DNA of 64,000 bases from Roseovarius indicus (lineage in GTDB: Bacteria > Pseudomonadota > Alphaproteobacteria > Rhodobacterales > Rhodobacteraceae): NCBI RefSeq assembly GCF_008728195.1, contig NZ_CP031601.1:62001-126000 (forward strand), in the 5' to 3' direction. Under the pieces are notes generated by a model. That model was given only the letters and a program-made list of their open reading frames with translations, made no database searches and was not told where the DNA came from. Positions within the stretch are counted from its first letter, which is position 1; the number at the start of each line of letters is the position of its first letter. The translations under genes and the position numbers were made by a program. Of this stretch, positions 43,330 to 51,879 are shown piece after piece.

Positions 43330-44214
43330 TCATCCAGGAGCGCGCGCCCCGGCATCTTCAAGATCCACGGATACTTCCATCGACAACACATCGCTGGGTC
43401 TGCCGTGGAAACTGCCCGTTACTGGAGCAACCTGCTCCATCCTTCTCGCGACGGCGACGGGTACGAGATTGGTGGAGCCGACCGACCTGTTGGTGGGATC
43501 AAACGGGATCCAACCCGCTCCGGGAACGAACACCTCGACCCAGGCGTGTGTGGAACCGCTTCCCACTGTTCCGACCCGGTCCCCCGAGGGATTGAACAGA
43601 TATCCTGATACAAGCCTGGCCCCGAAGCCTAGTGTCCGGGTGGCCTCGGCGAACAGCACAGCGAAGTCCCGGCAGGATCCCCAACCCCTGTCGAGGGTCT
43701 CCAGCGGTCCTTGCGTTCCCTCGGTTTCGCGGCTCTGATAGGAAATGCTGGCCGTGATGCCGTTGCTGATGTCCTTCAGCAGTGACAGCGTGTCTGTTGG
43801 CCGTGACATGACATAACTTTCAACCCACGCGGACAACCGCCCCGCGGCGTCCGCGTATTGCGGCTTCGCCAGCGAGCCGAGGTCGGTCCGGTCGTCGCTG
43901 GAATAAACAAATGGGTAGGAGGCAGCGTCGGCAGCGATCGGGAAAACCGGCCAGACAGGCGCGCTCAGGTCCACCCGCGCGCGCGACCGGATCGAAAGCG
44001 ACTCCGTCATCTCGTCGAACTGAGCCGTCGCGATCGCATTGCCGGCAACGTCGTTTGACCAGTCGATGCGGGCCTCGGGACTGATCTTCAGGTCGAAAGA
44101 CGTCAGACTGAGATCCCGGGTTTCCCGCGGACGCAACATCAACCGATGCGGGCCGAGTGAAACAGCGATGCGATACCGATAGCAGGTTGTGTGCGTGAGG
44201 GTGATCGATGGCAT
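43330..44214 (-). CDS. Transglutaminase-like protease family protein
   Basis: 294-aa cytoplasmic protein. The N-terminal part (to about 90) resembles the bacterial transglutaminase N domain (TTCYRYRIAVSLGPHRLMLR). The core carries the triad: Cys in GWGSCRDFAVLF (about residue 180), His in STHAWVEVFVPG (about 223) and Asp in PFDPTNRSVG (about 238). These proteins act as cysteine peptidases or cross-linkers; the substrate is unknown. It begins the stress island on the - strand and follows the small zinc-ribbon gene by 9 bp. Confidence 0.87.
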   Translation of the reverse strand: MPSITLTHTTCYRYRIAVSLGPHRLMLRPRETRDLSLTSFDLKISPEARIDWSNDVAGNAIATAQFDEMTESLSIRSRARVDLSAPVWPVFPIAADAASYPFVYSSDDRTDLGSLAKPQYADAAGRLSAWVESYVMSRPTDTLSLLKDISNGITASISYQSRETEGTQGPLETLDRGWGSCRDFAVLFAEATRTLGFGARLVSGYLFNPSGDRVGTVGSGSTHAWVEVFVPGAGWIPFDPTNRSVGSTNLVPVAVARRMEQVAPVTGSFHGRPSDVLSMEVSVDLEDAGARAPG

Positions 44215-44223
44215 CGGTGAGAC

Positions 44224-44439
44224 CTACGACAAACGACCGCCGGAACGTCGGCGCCCATGTCCGCTACCCTCGGAAATAGCCGCGCGCCAAACGGCAGACC
44301 CCTTGCAACGCGAACATATGCGCTCAACGAACCCCTCGCTCCAGAAGCGCGACCTGCACTTCAAACAGAAGCGCTCGGCGGCAACGTCGGCCGCTGCCCT
44401 CGGTATCTCGAGTTCCTCGTCCGCGAACTTGATCGTCAT
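44224..44439 (-). CDS. Small zinc-ribbon protein (71 aa)
   Basis: 71-aa protein with two C-x2-C pairs (FCLKCRSRFWSEGF and RICSRCKGSAVW), enough for one zinc site. It starts MTIKFADEELEIPR and ends in a basic tail. The start overlaps the stop of the upstream gene (ATGA), which supports it as a real, coupled gene. Function unknown; a role in RNA or protein binding is possible. Confidence 0.72.
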   Translation of the reverse strand: MTIKFADEELEIPRAAADVAAERFCLKCRSRFWSEGFVERICSRCKGSAVWRAAISEGSGHGRRRSGGRLS

Positions 44440-44798
44440 TTCCGCTCCTCGCGTTTCCTCAGTCGTTCCATGTCGCCAAGGGCCCGTTTGATTAGTTTCT
44501 GAAGGCGTTCATCTCCAGCCTCGGGGGTCGATGCGTAGCGAACAAGAAGAAAGCGCCATTTCTCCATGACTTCGACCCATGTCCGCGCAGGCTCTGCCAG
44601 CATCTGATCTTCGAGACTTCCGAGGCCAAGTTGCGACGAGAGCGTAGAGGGTGGCTGGCTGTTCGCAGGGCGCCGACGCATCTCTGTTTCGCGCTGGTCG
44701 GCAGCGGATCTGTGACCGTCGAGATTGATCGGGTGATCGGTCAAAACCGAGCCCCTTCGATCCATTCGAACAACGCACTCGGTTGGATCGGGAAGCAT
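44436..44798 (-). CDS. Hypothetical protein (120 aa)
   Basis: 120-aa hydrophilic protein. The C-terminal half is helical (ARTWVEVMEKWRFLLVRYAS, then DERLQKLIKRALGDMERLRK) and would pack as a short bundle. The N-terminal half looks disordered. It overlaps the zinc-ribbon gene by 4 bp and follows the 168-aa gene by 16 bp, so these - strand genes form an operon. No family recognised. Confidence 0.68.
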   Translation of the reverse strand: MLPDPTECVVRMDRRGSVLTDHPINLDGHRSAADQRETEMRRRPANSQPPSTLSSQLGLGSLEDQMLAEPARTWVEVMEKWRFLLVRYASTPEAGDERLQKLIKRALGDMERLRKREERK

Positions 44799-44814
44799 CT
44801 GTCCAACAACGGCG

Positions 44815-45321
44815 TCATTCTCCTATGCCGGGACGAGAGCTTCCAGAGAGTGGGCCGGAAATACCTGCATCCGTCCCATTTCGTATCCCCTTCGGCTTGG
44901 AGGGGGCAACTTGCCCTGCCTGCCTATTGTCCGCCTCCGGCAAGCCGGGCCTGGAGTAAAGATGTCGCAAATGCGCCTCGGAGACGCCGTCCGCCTGCAT
45001 AACGAGACGGATCATCGGGTCGGCAAGCATCTCCTCGAGGAAGAAATCCGTCAAGGCATTACCGGTCAGCTTGTCCCTCGCGCGTGCGTGGTCGAGGTCG
45101 GCAAGGGAAACAGTCAGGATTCTCTCCAGTCCAGGATGCGATGTCCGGGGATGAAGCTTCACCAAGACGGAGGCTTTCCAAGCTTCGGGGTCCACTTGAT
45201 CCGGGGGAGACGCCAGTTCCGTTTCAATCTCGTACTCGCCCGCCGGAAGCGTTTCAGCAAAGCCTGGAACGGTGAACGGTCGGGAGAAAACCGCGATAGT
45301 CTTACTCGTCAGATCTTCCAT
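44815..45321 (-). CDS. Stress-island protein with PF-x-PG/PAG-Y-I motif (168 aa)
   Basis: 168-aa protein. The N-terminal 45 residues (SKTIAVFSRPFTVPGFAETL, PAGEYEIETEL) match the pattern of the 104-aa protein at 50866-51180, so the two are paralogues sharing a beta-rich domain. The rest is helical, with a hydrophilic tail. The ATG at 45321 has an AGGA 8 bases upstream; a longer upstream frame lacks support. Function unknown. Confidence 0.75.
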   Translation of the reverse strand: MEDLTSKTIAVFSRPFTVPGFAETLPAGEYEIETELASPPDQVDPEAWKASVLVKLHPRTSHPGLERILTVSLADLDHARARDKLTGNALTDFFLEEMLADPMIRLVMQADGVSEAHLRHLYSRPGLPEADNRQAGQVAPSKPKGIRNGTDAGISGPLSGSSRPGIGE

Positions 45322-45406
45322 TGGCGCTGTCCTTTCGCTTGTTTCTTTTGTTGCTATGGGTGGTCCGCGCCCCATTTGAGTATAAGATGCGTGGCCCGTG
45401 GACGTC

Positions 45407-45544
45407 TCAAGATGTCTTGGATTTCGCTGGTATGTCCTTGCCGGCAGGTTTGGACTCGTTCTCCTTGGCAAGAGTCTTAGCTATCTCCTCAGGCTTCGGA
45501 TTCATTGCAGCCGCAGCCCGGTCAGTCAGGTCCTTGAAAGACAT
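45407..45544 (-). CDS. Very small conserved-looking protein (45 aa)
   Basis: 45-aa lysine-rich protein: MSFKDLTDRAAAAMNPKPEE at the N terminus, then a KTLAKENESK helix and a KSKTS end. AAAGGA lies 9 bases before the ATG. Composition suggests a short helix and a disordered tail. It lies 85 bp upstream of the 168-aa gene and in the same direction. A real gene is inferred from ribosome site, composition and operon position; no function known. Confidence 0.6.
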   Translation of the reverse strand: MSFKDLTDRAAAAMNPKPEEIAKTLAKENESKPAGKDIPAKSKTS

Positions 45545-45672
45545 GTCATCGATCCTTTGATTGACCGACGGCAACTCCTCGTCCATGTCGGACCGGAACG
45601 CTTGGCGTCGGTATTATGTATATGGGGACTGGCGAACGGACTTACGATGTCCCGTCGCAAAAGAAACCAAGG

Positions 45673-46479
45673 TCAGGTCAACTCATCTGTCCAGACGTTG
45701 AATTGCGTCAGCGTATTCGGCCCGAATGTCTGGGTCAGAGGCACATCGGCGGCGTCCCGACCGCGCGCGATCAGGATCCTTCCCATGCGCGGGCTGTTGT
45801 TTCTTGGATCGAAGACCCACCAGCGACCACCCAGAAAGACCTCCATCCAGGCTGCGAAATCGTCGGGGGCGTGAGGCTCCGGTTGACCGAATTCGCTCAA
45901 ATAGCCGGTGCAGTAACGCGCCGGGATGTTCATGCAGCGGCAGAAGGCGATGGCGAGATGGGAGAAATCCCGGCAGACGCCCTGCCGACCGGCCAGCGTT
46001 TCGGACGCGGTTCTGGTCGCGCTCGCCTGCATGTAATCGAAGCGGACATGCCTGTGCACGAAATCGCAGATCGCCTGAACGCGTGCCCAGCCAGGCGGGG
46101 TATTCTCGAAGCGCCGCCATGCCTCTTCCGAAAGAAGATCGGTGTCGCAGTAACGACTGCCGAGAAGGTAGACCAAGGTTTCGAAGGGCAGGTCCTGAAC
46201 GGCGTGCTGCGCGGCCTCGGTCGCTGACGGATCGGGCAATCCGGTGTCGCGAAAGATCCCGTCGGTGGACAGGGTGAAGTCCCCCGCCGGCGCCACCATC
46301 CGCGTGCACCAATTGCCGAAGCCGTCGCGATAGCTTTCCAGCGGCACGCTCGGTTGCGTCACGAGATAGTCTGCACGCTCCAGATCGCCGAACCGCGAAT
46401 AGTGCACATTCAGCATTGCAATGAGCGGCGTCGGCTGGGTCAGCTGGTAACGCAGGCGACAGCCTATCCGCAACCGCAT
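45673..46479 (-). CDS. Transglutaminase-like domain protein, second copy
   Basis: 268-aa protein of the transglutaminase-like superfamily, distinct from 43330-44214. The N domain is seen in RLRIGCRLRYQLTQPTPLIA and the nucleophile Cys in GRQGVCRDFSHLA (about residue 168). The Asp is present in WVFDPRNNSP, but where the usual HAW-x-E motif stands the sequence is FAAWMEV, so the catalytic His is not in its normal place. The ATG at 46479 is taken as start because the upstream frame overlaps the repeat-protein gene and reads as non-coding. Activity is therefore uncertain. Confidence 0.85.
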   Translation of the reverse strand: MRLRIGCRLRYQLTQPTPLIAMLNVHYSRFGDLERADYLVTQPSVPLESYRDGFGNWCTRMVAPAGDFTLSTDGIFRDTGLPDPSATEAAQHAVQDLPFETLVYLLGSRYCDTDLLSEEAWRRFENTPPGWARVQAICDFVHRHVRFDYMQASATRTASETLAGRQGVCRDFSHLAIAFCRCMNIPARYCTGYLSEFGQPEPHAPDDFAAWMEVFLGGRWWVFDPRNNSPRMGRILIARGRDAADVPLTQTFGPNTLTQFNVWTDELT

Positions 46480-46513
46480 GCCAGCCGTCTCGGCCGGACG
46501 CGATTTGGGGGCA

Positions 46514-47518
46514 TTATCGTCCAAGAACGCACGCCCCGTCAGAAAGTTGAAAGCTCCGGTCGCAACGCCAGCGGTTTCCGGATCGATCGAGATGGGCATT
46601 TGCGGGCAGGTCGATCGCCACACAGGCGTTGTCCACCGCCTCGAAACCCCGTTCGCACCGCCATCCCGGACCGTAGGACTCTTGATCCAGAAAGGCGTTT
46701 GCCGGAAGCGCCACGGGATCACAGCGGCCATCGATTTCGAAGAAGCCCCTTTCACAGGCCCATTCGGCACCATAGTCGGCATTGGTGAGATAGCCGTTTT
46801 CGGGAACCGAAATCGGAACGCAGGCGCTCGCCGACGGTGTGAAACCGCGGTCGCATACCCACCCGGACCCCGACGTGTCTTCCGTGAGGTATCCATGTTC
46901 CGGAAGGACGATTGGCACGCATGTCTCACGATCCTGCCGGTATCCGCGCTCGCATTGCCAGTCGTAACCTGATGATCGCAGATAGGCATTCTCGGGCATG
47001 GGGATCGCTTCACAGGACGCATCGCCCACTTCTTCGTATCCTCGCCTGCACGCCCAGCCTGAACCATATGTCCGCCCTGTAGCATAGGCGTTGTCGGGGA
47101 TGTTGAGAGCCAAGCATTCGGCACCGTCCATCCGAAAACCGAGATCGCAGTCCCAGCCCCCACCATAGTTCCGCGCCTCTGCGTTGTCTGGCATCGGTCC
47201 AGTGCCGTCTTGAGCAAAGACTGGGAAGGCCACAGACGCAATGATACCGGCCACGACAGCCAGCCTAGAGATCAGTCGTGCTAGCGAATTGTTGTTTTTC
47301 TTCTTGTCCTGTCTGATCGGCTTTTCCCTTGCAGGCCAAGCTTTGCCAGTCGCCGTTTTTTCCTTCAAAGAACCCAGGCAGTGTGTTCCAGTTTGGCTCC
47401 CGGGGCGGGTGAAGCGCGGTTGCGTATCCTCGAAATCGGGTCTTGGTGGCATGCCCTCGTTTTCTGCCGCCTGAATCGGGAAGTCTTGCGGAACTGTAAG
47501 GCGGGCGCGGTTGGTCAT
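46514..47518 (-). CDS. Cys-rich tandem-repeat exported protein
   Basis: 334-aa protein. A charged N-terminal stretch of about 75 residues leads to one hydrophobic segment (about 80-103, ending FPVFAQ), probably a signal anchor or signal peptide. From about residue 108 there are seven repeats of 31-33 residues with the pattern P-[DEA]-N/H-[AG]-Y/F-L ... YG-x-x-W-x-C-[DE]-RG[FY] ... C, two Cys per repeat. Each repeat probably forms one disulfide, as in EGF-like folds, so the mature part is extracytoplasmic. The ATG overlaps the stop of the gene upstream (ATGA). Ligand unknown. Confidence 0.82.
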   Translation of the reverse strand: MTNRARLTVPQDFPIQAAENEGMPPRPDFEDTQPRFTRPGSQTGTHCLGSLKEKTATGKAWPAREKPIRQDKKKNNNSLARLISRLAVVAGIIASVAFPVFAQDGTGPMPDNAEARNYGGGWDCDLGFRMDGAECLALNIPDNAYATGRTYGSGWACRRGYEEVGDASCEAIPMPENAYLRSSGYDWQCERGYRQDRETCVPIVLPEHGYLTEDTSGSGWVCDRGFTPSASACVPISVPENGYLTNADYGAEWACERGFFEIDGRCDPVALPANAFLDQESYGPGWRCERGFEAVDNACVAIDLPANAHLDRSGNRWRCDRSFQLSDGACVLGR

Positions 47519-47994
47519 TTTTGGGACAACTTTATTAAAGCCGCAGCCGCAAGGGCATGTTCCTTCTGGTGGTAGTCGCCCCGGAACTTGCCATCGACCT
47601 GCACCTCCCAGATGCCGTTTCTTTCGCGCACCTGAACCCCATTGCGCTGCGTCGGCCGGTTCATGGAAGAATCTTGTGCTCCTCTGCTTTTCGGCGGCAC
47701 GGGTTTCATGTCGGTCATTTCCGGCTCCCTCTCGTTTGGCGCGCGCACGTCTACGAGGAGCATCACGGCGCGAATGAATTCTTCCGCATAATCATCGGTT
47801 TCGCGGTAGTCATGTTCATGCCGCGCCATGCGCATCGGCTCGACGAACCGTTCTCTCAGATGATCAATAAATCGCGGCTCGGTGCGGGCCATGAAGGCGA
47901 TCAGGGCTTGAAGCACCTTCTCATGGGCGAGCACACGCCGTTCGAGATCGGTGGTCTCTGCGGCTGTCCTGGTTAGATGTTTGACTGATGTCAT
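47515..47994 (-). CDS. Hypothetical protein with DUF2188-like end (159 aa)
   Basis: 159-aa soluble protein. The N-terminal 80 residues are helical (LERRVLAHEKVLQALIAFMA). The C-terminal 40 (VRERNGIWEVQVDGKFRGDY, then HQKEHALAAAALIKL) look like a small strand-strand-helix unit reminiscent of DUF2188. GGAGG lies 10-15 bases before the ATG. Its stop overlaps the repeat-protein start. Confidence 0.68.
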   Translation of the reverse strand: MTSVKHLTRTAAETTDLERRVLAHEKVLQALIAFMARTEPRFIDHLRERFVEPMRMARHEHDYRETDDYAEEFIRAVMLLVDVRAPNEREPEMTDMKPVPPKSRGAQDSSMNRPTQRNGVQVRERNGIWEVQVDGKFRGDYHQKEHALAAAALIKLSQK

Positions 47995-48119
47995 AGCGTA
48001 TTGTCCTCCTCGCTGCGCGGTGCGACGTTGGAAGTCGTGTCCTCGAGTGGGGGCAGGCAGGCCCTCGCCTCATCGCGATCCATCTCTTGCCATCCACCTA
48101 CCAGCCAAGCGCAAATCGT

Positions 48120-48140
48120 GCGCTGACGCAGGTTAGGGGC
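48120..48140. promoter_or_regulatory. Recurrent stress-island motif, copy 1
   Basis: GCGCTGACGCAGGTTAG and four following bases. Near-identical sequences lie at 51296 and, inverted, at 52324, with a weaker one at 51359. All are in non-coding spacers of the stress island. This copy lies 126 bp upstream of the gene at 47515-47994. Candidate regulator site. Confidence 0.45.
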
Positions 48141-48264
48141 ACGGAAATTAAGTGGGTGTGTCTTGCTCAGAAGCGGAAAGAAACCGACCTCGGTGGTCCC
48201 GGTGTCATTGACGTGCTTCCCGCTTGATACCCTCTATTCATGCTTGAAACCCTCCACCATGAAC

Positions 48265-49353
48265 CTATCGGCATGCTTCGACCTCCGTCTGTGTCACGAT
48301 TGGCGTCGCGGGGTCTTGCGCTGGTCGGGCCCTGCCGATTGACGCCACGCCACCGTCGCTTGGAACGCTGCCTGGATCGCGGATCGGGTCTGCCTCGCCC
48401 TGCATGCCACGCAGGAACTGGAACAGATCGCTGTCCGTCGTCAGGACAAGCGTCGTGTCGTCGGAAATCATGTCGCCGTAGGCCTGCATTGTTCGGGTGA
48501 AATCGTAGAATTCGACCGAAACGGCATCAACATTGTAGGCGCCCGCATAGATTGCTGCTGCTGCGGCATCGGCGGCACCGCGGATTTCCTCGACGGCGCG
48601 ATAGGCTTCGGACTGGATCTTGTTCAGATCCCGCACCCTGTTGCCTTGAATACGGGCCGCTTCACCGTTGCCTTCGGACAGGAATCTTTCGGCGATCTGC
48701 CGGCGCTCCGAGATCATGCGGTCATAGATCTTGGGTCGCACGCTCTCATTGTAGTTTATGCGCTTGAAACGAATGTCGAGAAGCTCAATCCCGAAGACGC
48801 GCACCTTCTCCGCCGCCGCCTCGAAGATCTGCTGCTCGACCAGCGCCCGCCCCTTCGTGATGGGAACCAGTGCGCCAATGTCCTGGGCAAGCTCCTGATC
48901 AGTCAGAAGCGTGTCCCGAAGCGGCGTCCGGCCCCTGGTCGTGCGCACAATCTCGATGAGTTCGTGCTTGGCGACGGCGTTCCGCGTCTCGCTACCGAGG
49001 ATATCATCGAGGCGCGACTGGGCGCTGCGTTCGTCGCGCAGGCGCAGAAAGTACTGCAGAGGATCGGTGATCTTCCAGCGCGCGAAGAGATCGACCGAGA
49101 TATAGAGCTTGTCTTTGGTGGGCATGTCCGATGGCGAGCCGTCCCACTCCAGAACCCGGCTGTCGATCCGGTTAACCTCCTGAACGAAGGGGAGTTTCAG
49201 CTTGAGACCAGCCTCGGTGATCGGCGCGCCGACCGGCTTGCCGAACTGGGTGATGATGGCCTGTTCGACCTCGCCGACGGTGTAGACGGCGGATGACGCA
49301 GCGACGACCCCGGCAACCGCGATCCCCGAGGCAATAAGCGAAAGGGTCTTCAT
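48265..49353 (-). CDS. hflC: HflC-like SPFH protein
   Basis: 362-aa SPFH/prohibitin-domain protein. One N-terminal membrane helix (about residues 5-25), then the SPFH domain (about 25-190, with TKDKLYISVDLFARWKITDP) and a coiled coil (NRVRDLNKIQSEAYRAVEEI, about 230-265). HflC and HflK form a large inner-membrane cage that controls the FtsH protease. The C-terminal tail (about 310-362) is acidic and Pro-rich, longer than in E. coli HflC. It overlaps hflK by 4 bp. Confidence 0.92.
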   Translation of the reverse strand: MKTLSLIASGIAVAGVVAASSAVYTVGEVEQAIITQFGKPVGAPITEAGLKLKLPFVQEVNRIDSRVLEWDGSPSDMPTKDKLYISVDLFARWKITDPLQYFLRLRDERSAQSRLDDILGSETRNAVAKHELIEIVRTTRGRTPLRDTLLTDQELAQDIGALVPITKGRALVEQQIFEAAAEKVRVFGIELLDIRFKRINYNESVRPKIYDRMISERRQIAERFLSEGNGEAARIQGNRVRDLNKIQSEAYRAVEEIRGAADAAAAAIYAGAYNVDAVSVEFYDFTRTMQAYGDMISDDTTLVLTTDSDLFQFLRGMQGEADPIRDPGSVPSDGGVASIGRARPAQDPATPIVTQTEVEACR

Positions 49354-50417
49354 CGTTGCTCTCCTGTCTGTCGATCAAGGTTCAAAAGCGGGAGGATGCT
49401 TGCCGTGGACCCGTCGACAATGATCTTGGAACCAATTCCCGGCAGAACATCCTGCAGGGTTTCGATGTAGATCCGGCGCCGGGTAACTTCGGGCGCCAGA
49501 CGGTATTCCGTCAGGAGCGCCGTGAAGCGTGAAGCATCGCCCTCGGCTTCATTGATCCTCCTCAAGCGATAACCATCGGCTTCGCGGATCCGTTGGTCCT
49601 TTTCGCCTTCGGCTAAAGGTATGACGCGGTTGTATTCACGGCGGGCCTCGTTGATGATCCGCTCTTTTTCTTGCTGCGCCTGATTGACCTCGTTGAACGA
49701 GGCCTGAACGAGTTGGGGCGGATTGATATTCTTCAGCTGCACCTGATCGATGCTGATGCCCATCGCGTATTTGGTCGCGAGCGCCTGCATCTTCAACAGG
49801 GCTTCGCTTTCGATTTCCTGGCGCCCGACGGTGATCACCTCGTCGACTGTGCGGTCTCCCACGACTTCACGCATGACGGACTCCGAGACGTAACGCAGGG
49901 TCGCGCTCGGCTCGCGCACTTCAAACAAGAACTTCCGGGGTTCGGAAATCCGGTACTGCACCACCCACTCCACGAGCGCGGCGTTGAGATCGCCAGTCAC
50001 CATCTCGGTCTCGCGGCGACCGTCCGTCGGGCTCTGATAGGGATCGGAGGCACCCGGAGTCGTGAACCCGAACTCTTGTTTCAACTGGCGCTTGACCGGG
50101 ACCAACGTGGTCACGTCGATCCCGAACGGGATCTTGAAGTGCAGCCCCGGAGGGACCTCGGCCGCGTACTTCCCGAACCGTTGGACAATCGCAACAGAGT
50201 CGCTCGGCACCGTGTAATATGAGGACCACGCCCCAAACGCCGCAAGCGCAATGGCGGCCCCGATTGCAAGACGCTTCACCGGTGGCAGACCGTCCGGCAG
50301 GATGCCGTGCAGCCGATCCCGGCCCCTCCTGAGAATTGCGTCAACCTCAGGGGGAACGCGGGTCTGCTTGTTTTTCCAAGGTCCGCGATGTTCCGGTCCA
50401 TTGTCATCAGATGGCAT
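49350..50417 (-). CDS. hflK: HflK-like SPFH protein
   Basis: 355-aa SPFH-domain partner of HflC. A hydrophilic N terminus precedes one membrane helix (about residues 48-66, AIGAAIALAAFGAWSSYYT) and the SPFH domain (SVAIVQRFGKYAAEVPPGLH, about 72-250), then a coiled coil rich in Glu/Arg (QAQQEKERIINEARREYNRV). Its presence with hflC, groES/groEL and nhaA suggests a mobile stress-tolerance locus rather than the housekeeping hfl operon, which would also be expected on the chromosome. Confidence 0.92.
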   Translation of the reverse strand: MPSDDNGPEHRGPWKNKQTRVPPEVDAILRRGRDRLHGILPDGLPPVKRLAIGAAIALAAFGAWSSYYTVPSDSVAIVQRFGKYAAEVPPGLHFKIPFGIDVTTLVPVKRQLKQEFGFTTPGASDPYQSPTDGRRETEMVTGDLNAALVEWVVQYRISEPRKFLFEVREPSATLRYVSESVMREVVGDRTVDEVITVGRQEIESEALLKMQALATKYAMGISIDQVQLKNINPPQLVQASFNEVNQAQQEKERIINEARREYNRVIPLAEGEKDQRIREADGYRLRRINEAEGDASRFTALLTEYRLAPEVTRRRIYIETLQDVLPGIGSKIIVDGSTASILPLLNLDRQTGEQR

Positions 50418-50524
50418 CGCAAGCTCCTATCTCAGTTTTGGCACTCGGGGCGATGCCTGGCTCGCGCGTTTGACGGTGCGAACCGTTTTGCGCCATCACA
50501 TCGTCGGCTCTGAACAGCATGACC

Positions 50525-50869
50525 TCAGAGTTCCAGTTCCTTCAGGCAGGCTTGCGCAATGTCTCGGTCTGGGGCATCGGTTCCTGGCATCGTCGCCCAG
50601 CCGGCTGTCATGAGAGCGTCGCGCCTCTGGTAGGTTGAGGCTGCCCGGATCGTTGCAAGCTTGTCCACCCGAGCCGGGTCTGACCGCGCCATGTCGAGGC
50701 AGACCGGTACCATTGAGGCGACGACATCGTTACGGGACATCGCCACCGCCCGGTCATTCGAAGTGCCGCCGGTCATCCAGCCACCCCATGTAAATCCGAC
50801 GACGCCGACAAAGACAGCACCGATCACGGCACCATAGATGCCAGGTTTGAGCCATTCGGGAGTATTCAT
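50525..50869 (-). CDS. Single-pass membrane protein (114 aa)
   Basis: 114-aa protein with one N-terminal membrane segment (about residues 10-32, YGAVIGAVFVGVVGFTWGGW) and a soluble C-terminal domain with two Cys (VPVCLDMARSDP and AQACLKELEL). Overlaps the upstream 104-aa gene (ATGA). It lies 107 bp upstream of hflK in the same direction. No known family; probably a small accessory of the membrane quality-control cluster. Confidence 0.75.
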   Translation of the reverse strand: MNTPEWLKPGIYGAVIGAVFVGVVGFTWGGWMTGGTSNDRAVAMSRNDVVASMVPVCLDMARSDPARVDKLATIRAASTYQRRDALMTAGWATMPGTDAPDRDIAQACLKELEL

Positions 50870-51180
50870 TTCAAGTCCTCCTGCGGGAAAAGCGCCGCCT
50901 CGCTGTGATTGTTCGTTTCGCTTGTGGTTGCATCCCGGCTCAGCGCCGCTTTCAGGTCGCTGTCGGAAATCGCCCGTAATTCTGTACGTCCCGCATGACC
51001 GCCCCTTCCGCGCACCGTCAGGTAGGTCGCCGTCCGGCGATACGCCTCAAAGCTGAGCCCCTGGAGAAGCTCTTCTTCGACAAGAATTTCGTAGTCGCCC
51101 GCAGGCAAATCGCCCGGGTATCCCGGCAAGGTGAAAGGGTTCGAAAACGTCACCGTCGATTTGGTCGACCGCATGGTCAT
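50866..51180 (-). CDS. Stress-island protein, paralogue of the 168-aa protein (104 aa)
   Basis: 104-aa protein opening STKSTVTFSNPFTLPGYPG and LPAGDYEILVEEE, the same PF-x-LPG/PAG-Y pattern as the protein at 44815-45321. The C-terminal half is hydrophilic. GGAG lies 7 bases before the ATG. It is the first gene of a - strand unit reaching to hflC. Function unknown; duplication of this domain within one island implies a common partner. Confidence 0.74.
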   Translation of the reverse strand: MTMRSTKSTVTFSNPFTLPGYPGDLPAGDYEILVEEELLQGLSFEAYRRTATYLTVRGRGGHAGRTELRAISDSDLKAALSRDATTSETNNHSEAALFPQEDLK

Positions 51181-51295
51181 CTCTGATCTCCGCGATGTTG
51201 GCAGATTCGTCGCTCATCACTGTCGAGGGCACCTTGGAGACCCGGCCTGACCAGTCGAACGCTTTAGTGTCTTGTACATCGGGATCGTCCGACTG

Positions 51296-51378
51296 GCGCT
51301 GACGCATGTTAGTCCCTGGCACCGAACCTGCTGCGACCTTCCCGGGGTGCAGTCGCGCGCACTGACCTGTGTAAGGGC
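51296..51378. promoter_or_regulatory. Recurrent stress-island motif, copies 2 and 3
   Basis: GCGCTGACGCATGTTAG begins at 51296 and the weaker GCACTGACCTGTGTAAG at 51359. Both lie in the 273-bp spacer between divergent genes at 51180 (-) and 51454 (+), which is otherwise non-coding. Confidence 0.4.
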
Positions 51379-51453
51379 GGGGAGACCGACCCGCGCGTAT
51401 CCTTTGGCAAACAGGGGCGATCTGCGTTCCTGCAACCAAGGAATGGAAATACA

Positions 51454-51879
51454 ATGGCCGACCCCAATGTACTCAACCCGCACCCACCCGAGTTCGAGCG
51501 ATTTCTCTATGCATCGGTCGGCGAGGACCGAAACGGATATATCGTGACGGTCCTCTCCACGCTCGCGCGGCTTGGCCTCGATCCATGGAAAGAAACCGCT
51601 GAACTGGTCATGCTGGGGCGCGACGGCGCGCGGGCACGATTGGGAACGCTGCTTTCCGGATTTCGGGACGTTCCTGCGCTCGCCAGCGATTACGGCAGGA
51701 TCGCACGAGACCTGAGCCAGCTGCTTCCCGAAGGACCGACATCAGGTGCCCTGCAGCGCGCTGCCTCGACGGTGGCCGATGGCCGCCCGGGAACAAGCGG
51801 AGCGATCTGGGCGGTGCTCGCGATCATCTTTGTGCTATTTCAGACGTTCATGGTTGGCGGGTCGGGGTCAGGCGAATGA
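51454..51879 (+). CDS. Tail-anchored hypothetical protein (141 aa)
   Basis: 141-aa protein with a helical soluble domain (about residues 1-110; FERFLYASVGEDRNGYIVTV and DPWKETAELVMLGRDGARAR) and a single C-terminal membrane segment (about 116-133, AIWAVLAIIFVLFQTFMV). Such tail-anchored topology suggests an inner-membrane stress factor. GGAATGGAAA precedes the start weakly. It overlaps the next gene by 4 bp. Confidence 0.75.
   Translation: MADPNVLNPHPPEFERFLYASVGEDRNGYIVTVLSTLARLGLDPWKETAELVMLGRDGARARLGTLLSGFRDVPALASDYGRIARDLSQLLPEGPTSGALQRAASTVADGRPGTSGAIWAVLAIIFVLFQTFMVGGSGSGE

Noticed and set aside
46480..47241. Upstream extension of the second transglutaminase-like frame
   Set aside because: It lies antiphase over the Cys-rich repeat gene and has no domain content.
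51047..51307. - strand frame starting at ATG 51307 (MRQRQSDDPDVQDTKAFDWS)
   Set aside because: The first 45 residues look protein-like, but the frame overlaps the better-supported 104-aa gene by 134 bp and its start lies inside a recurrent non-coding motif. It may be a leftover of a frameshifted gene.
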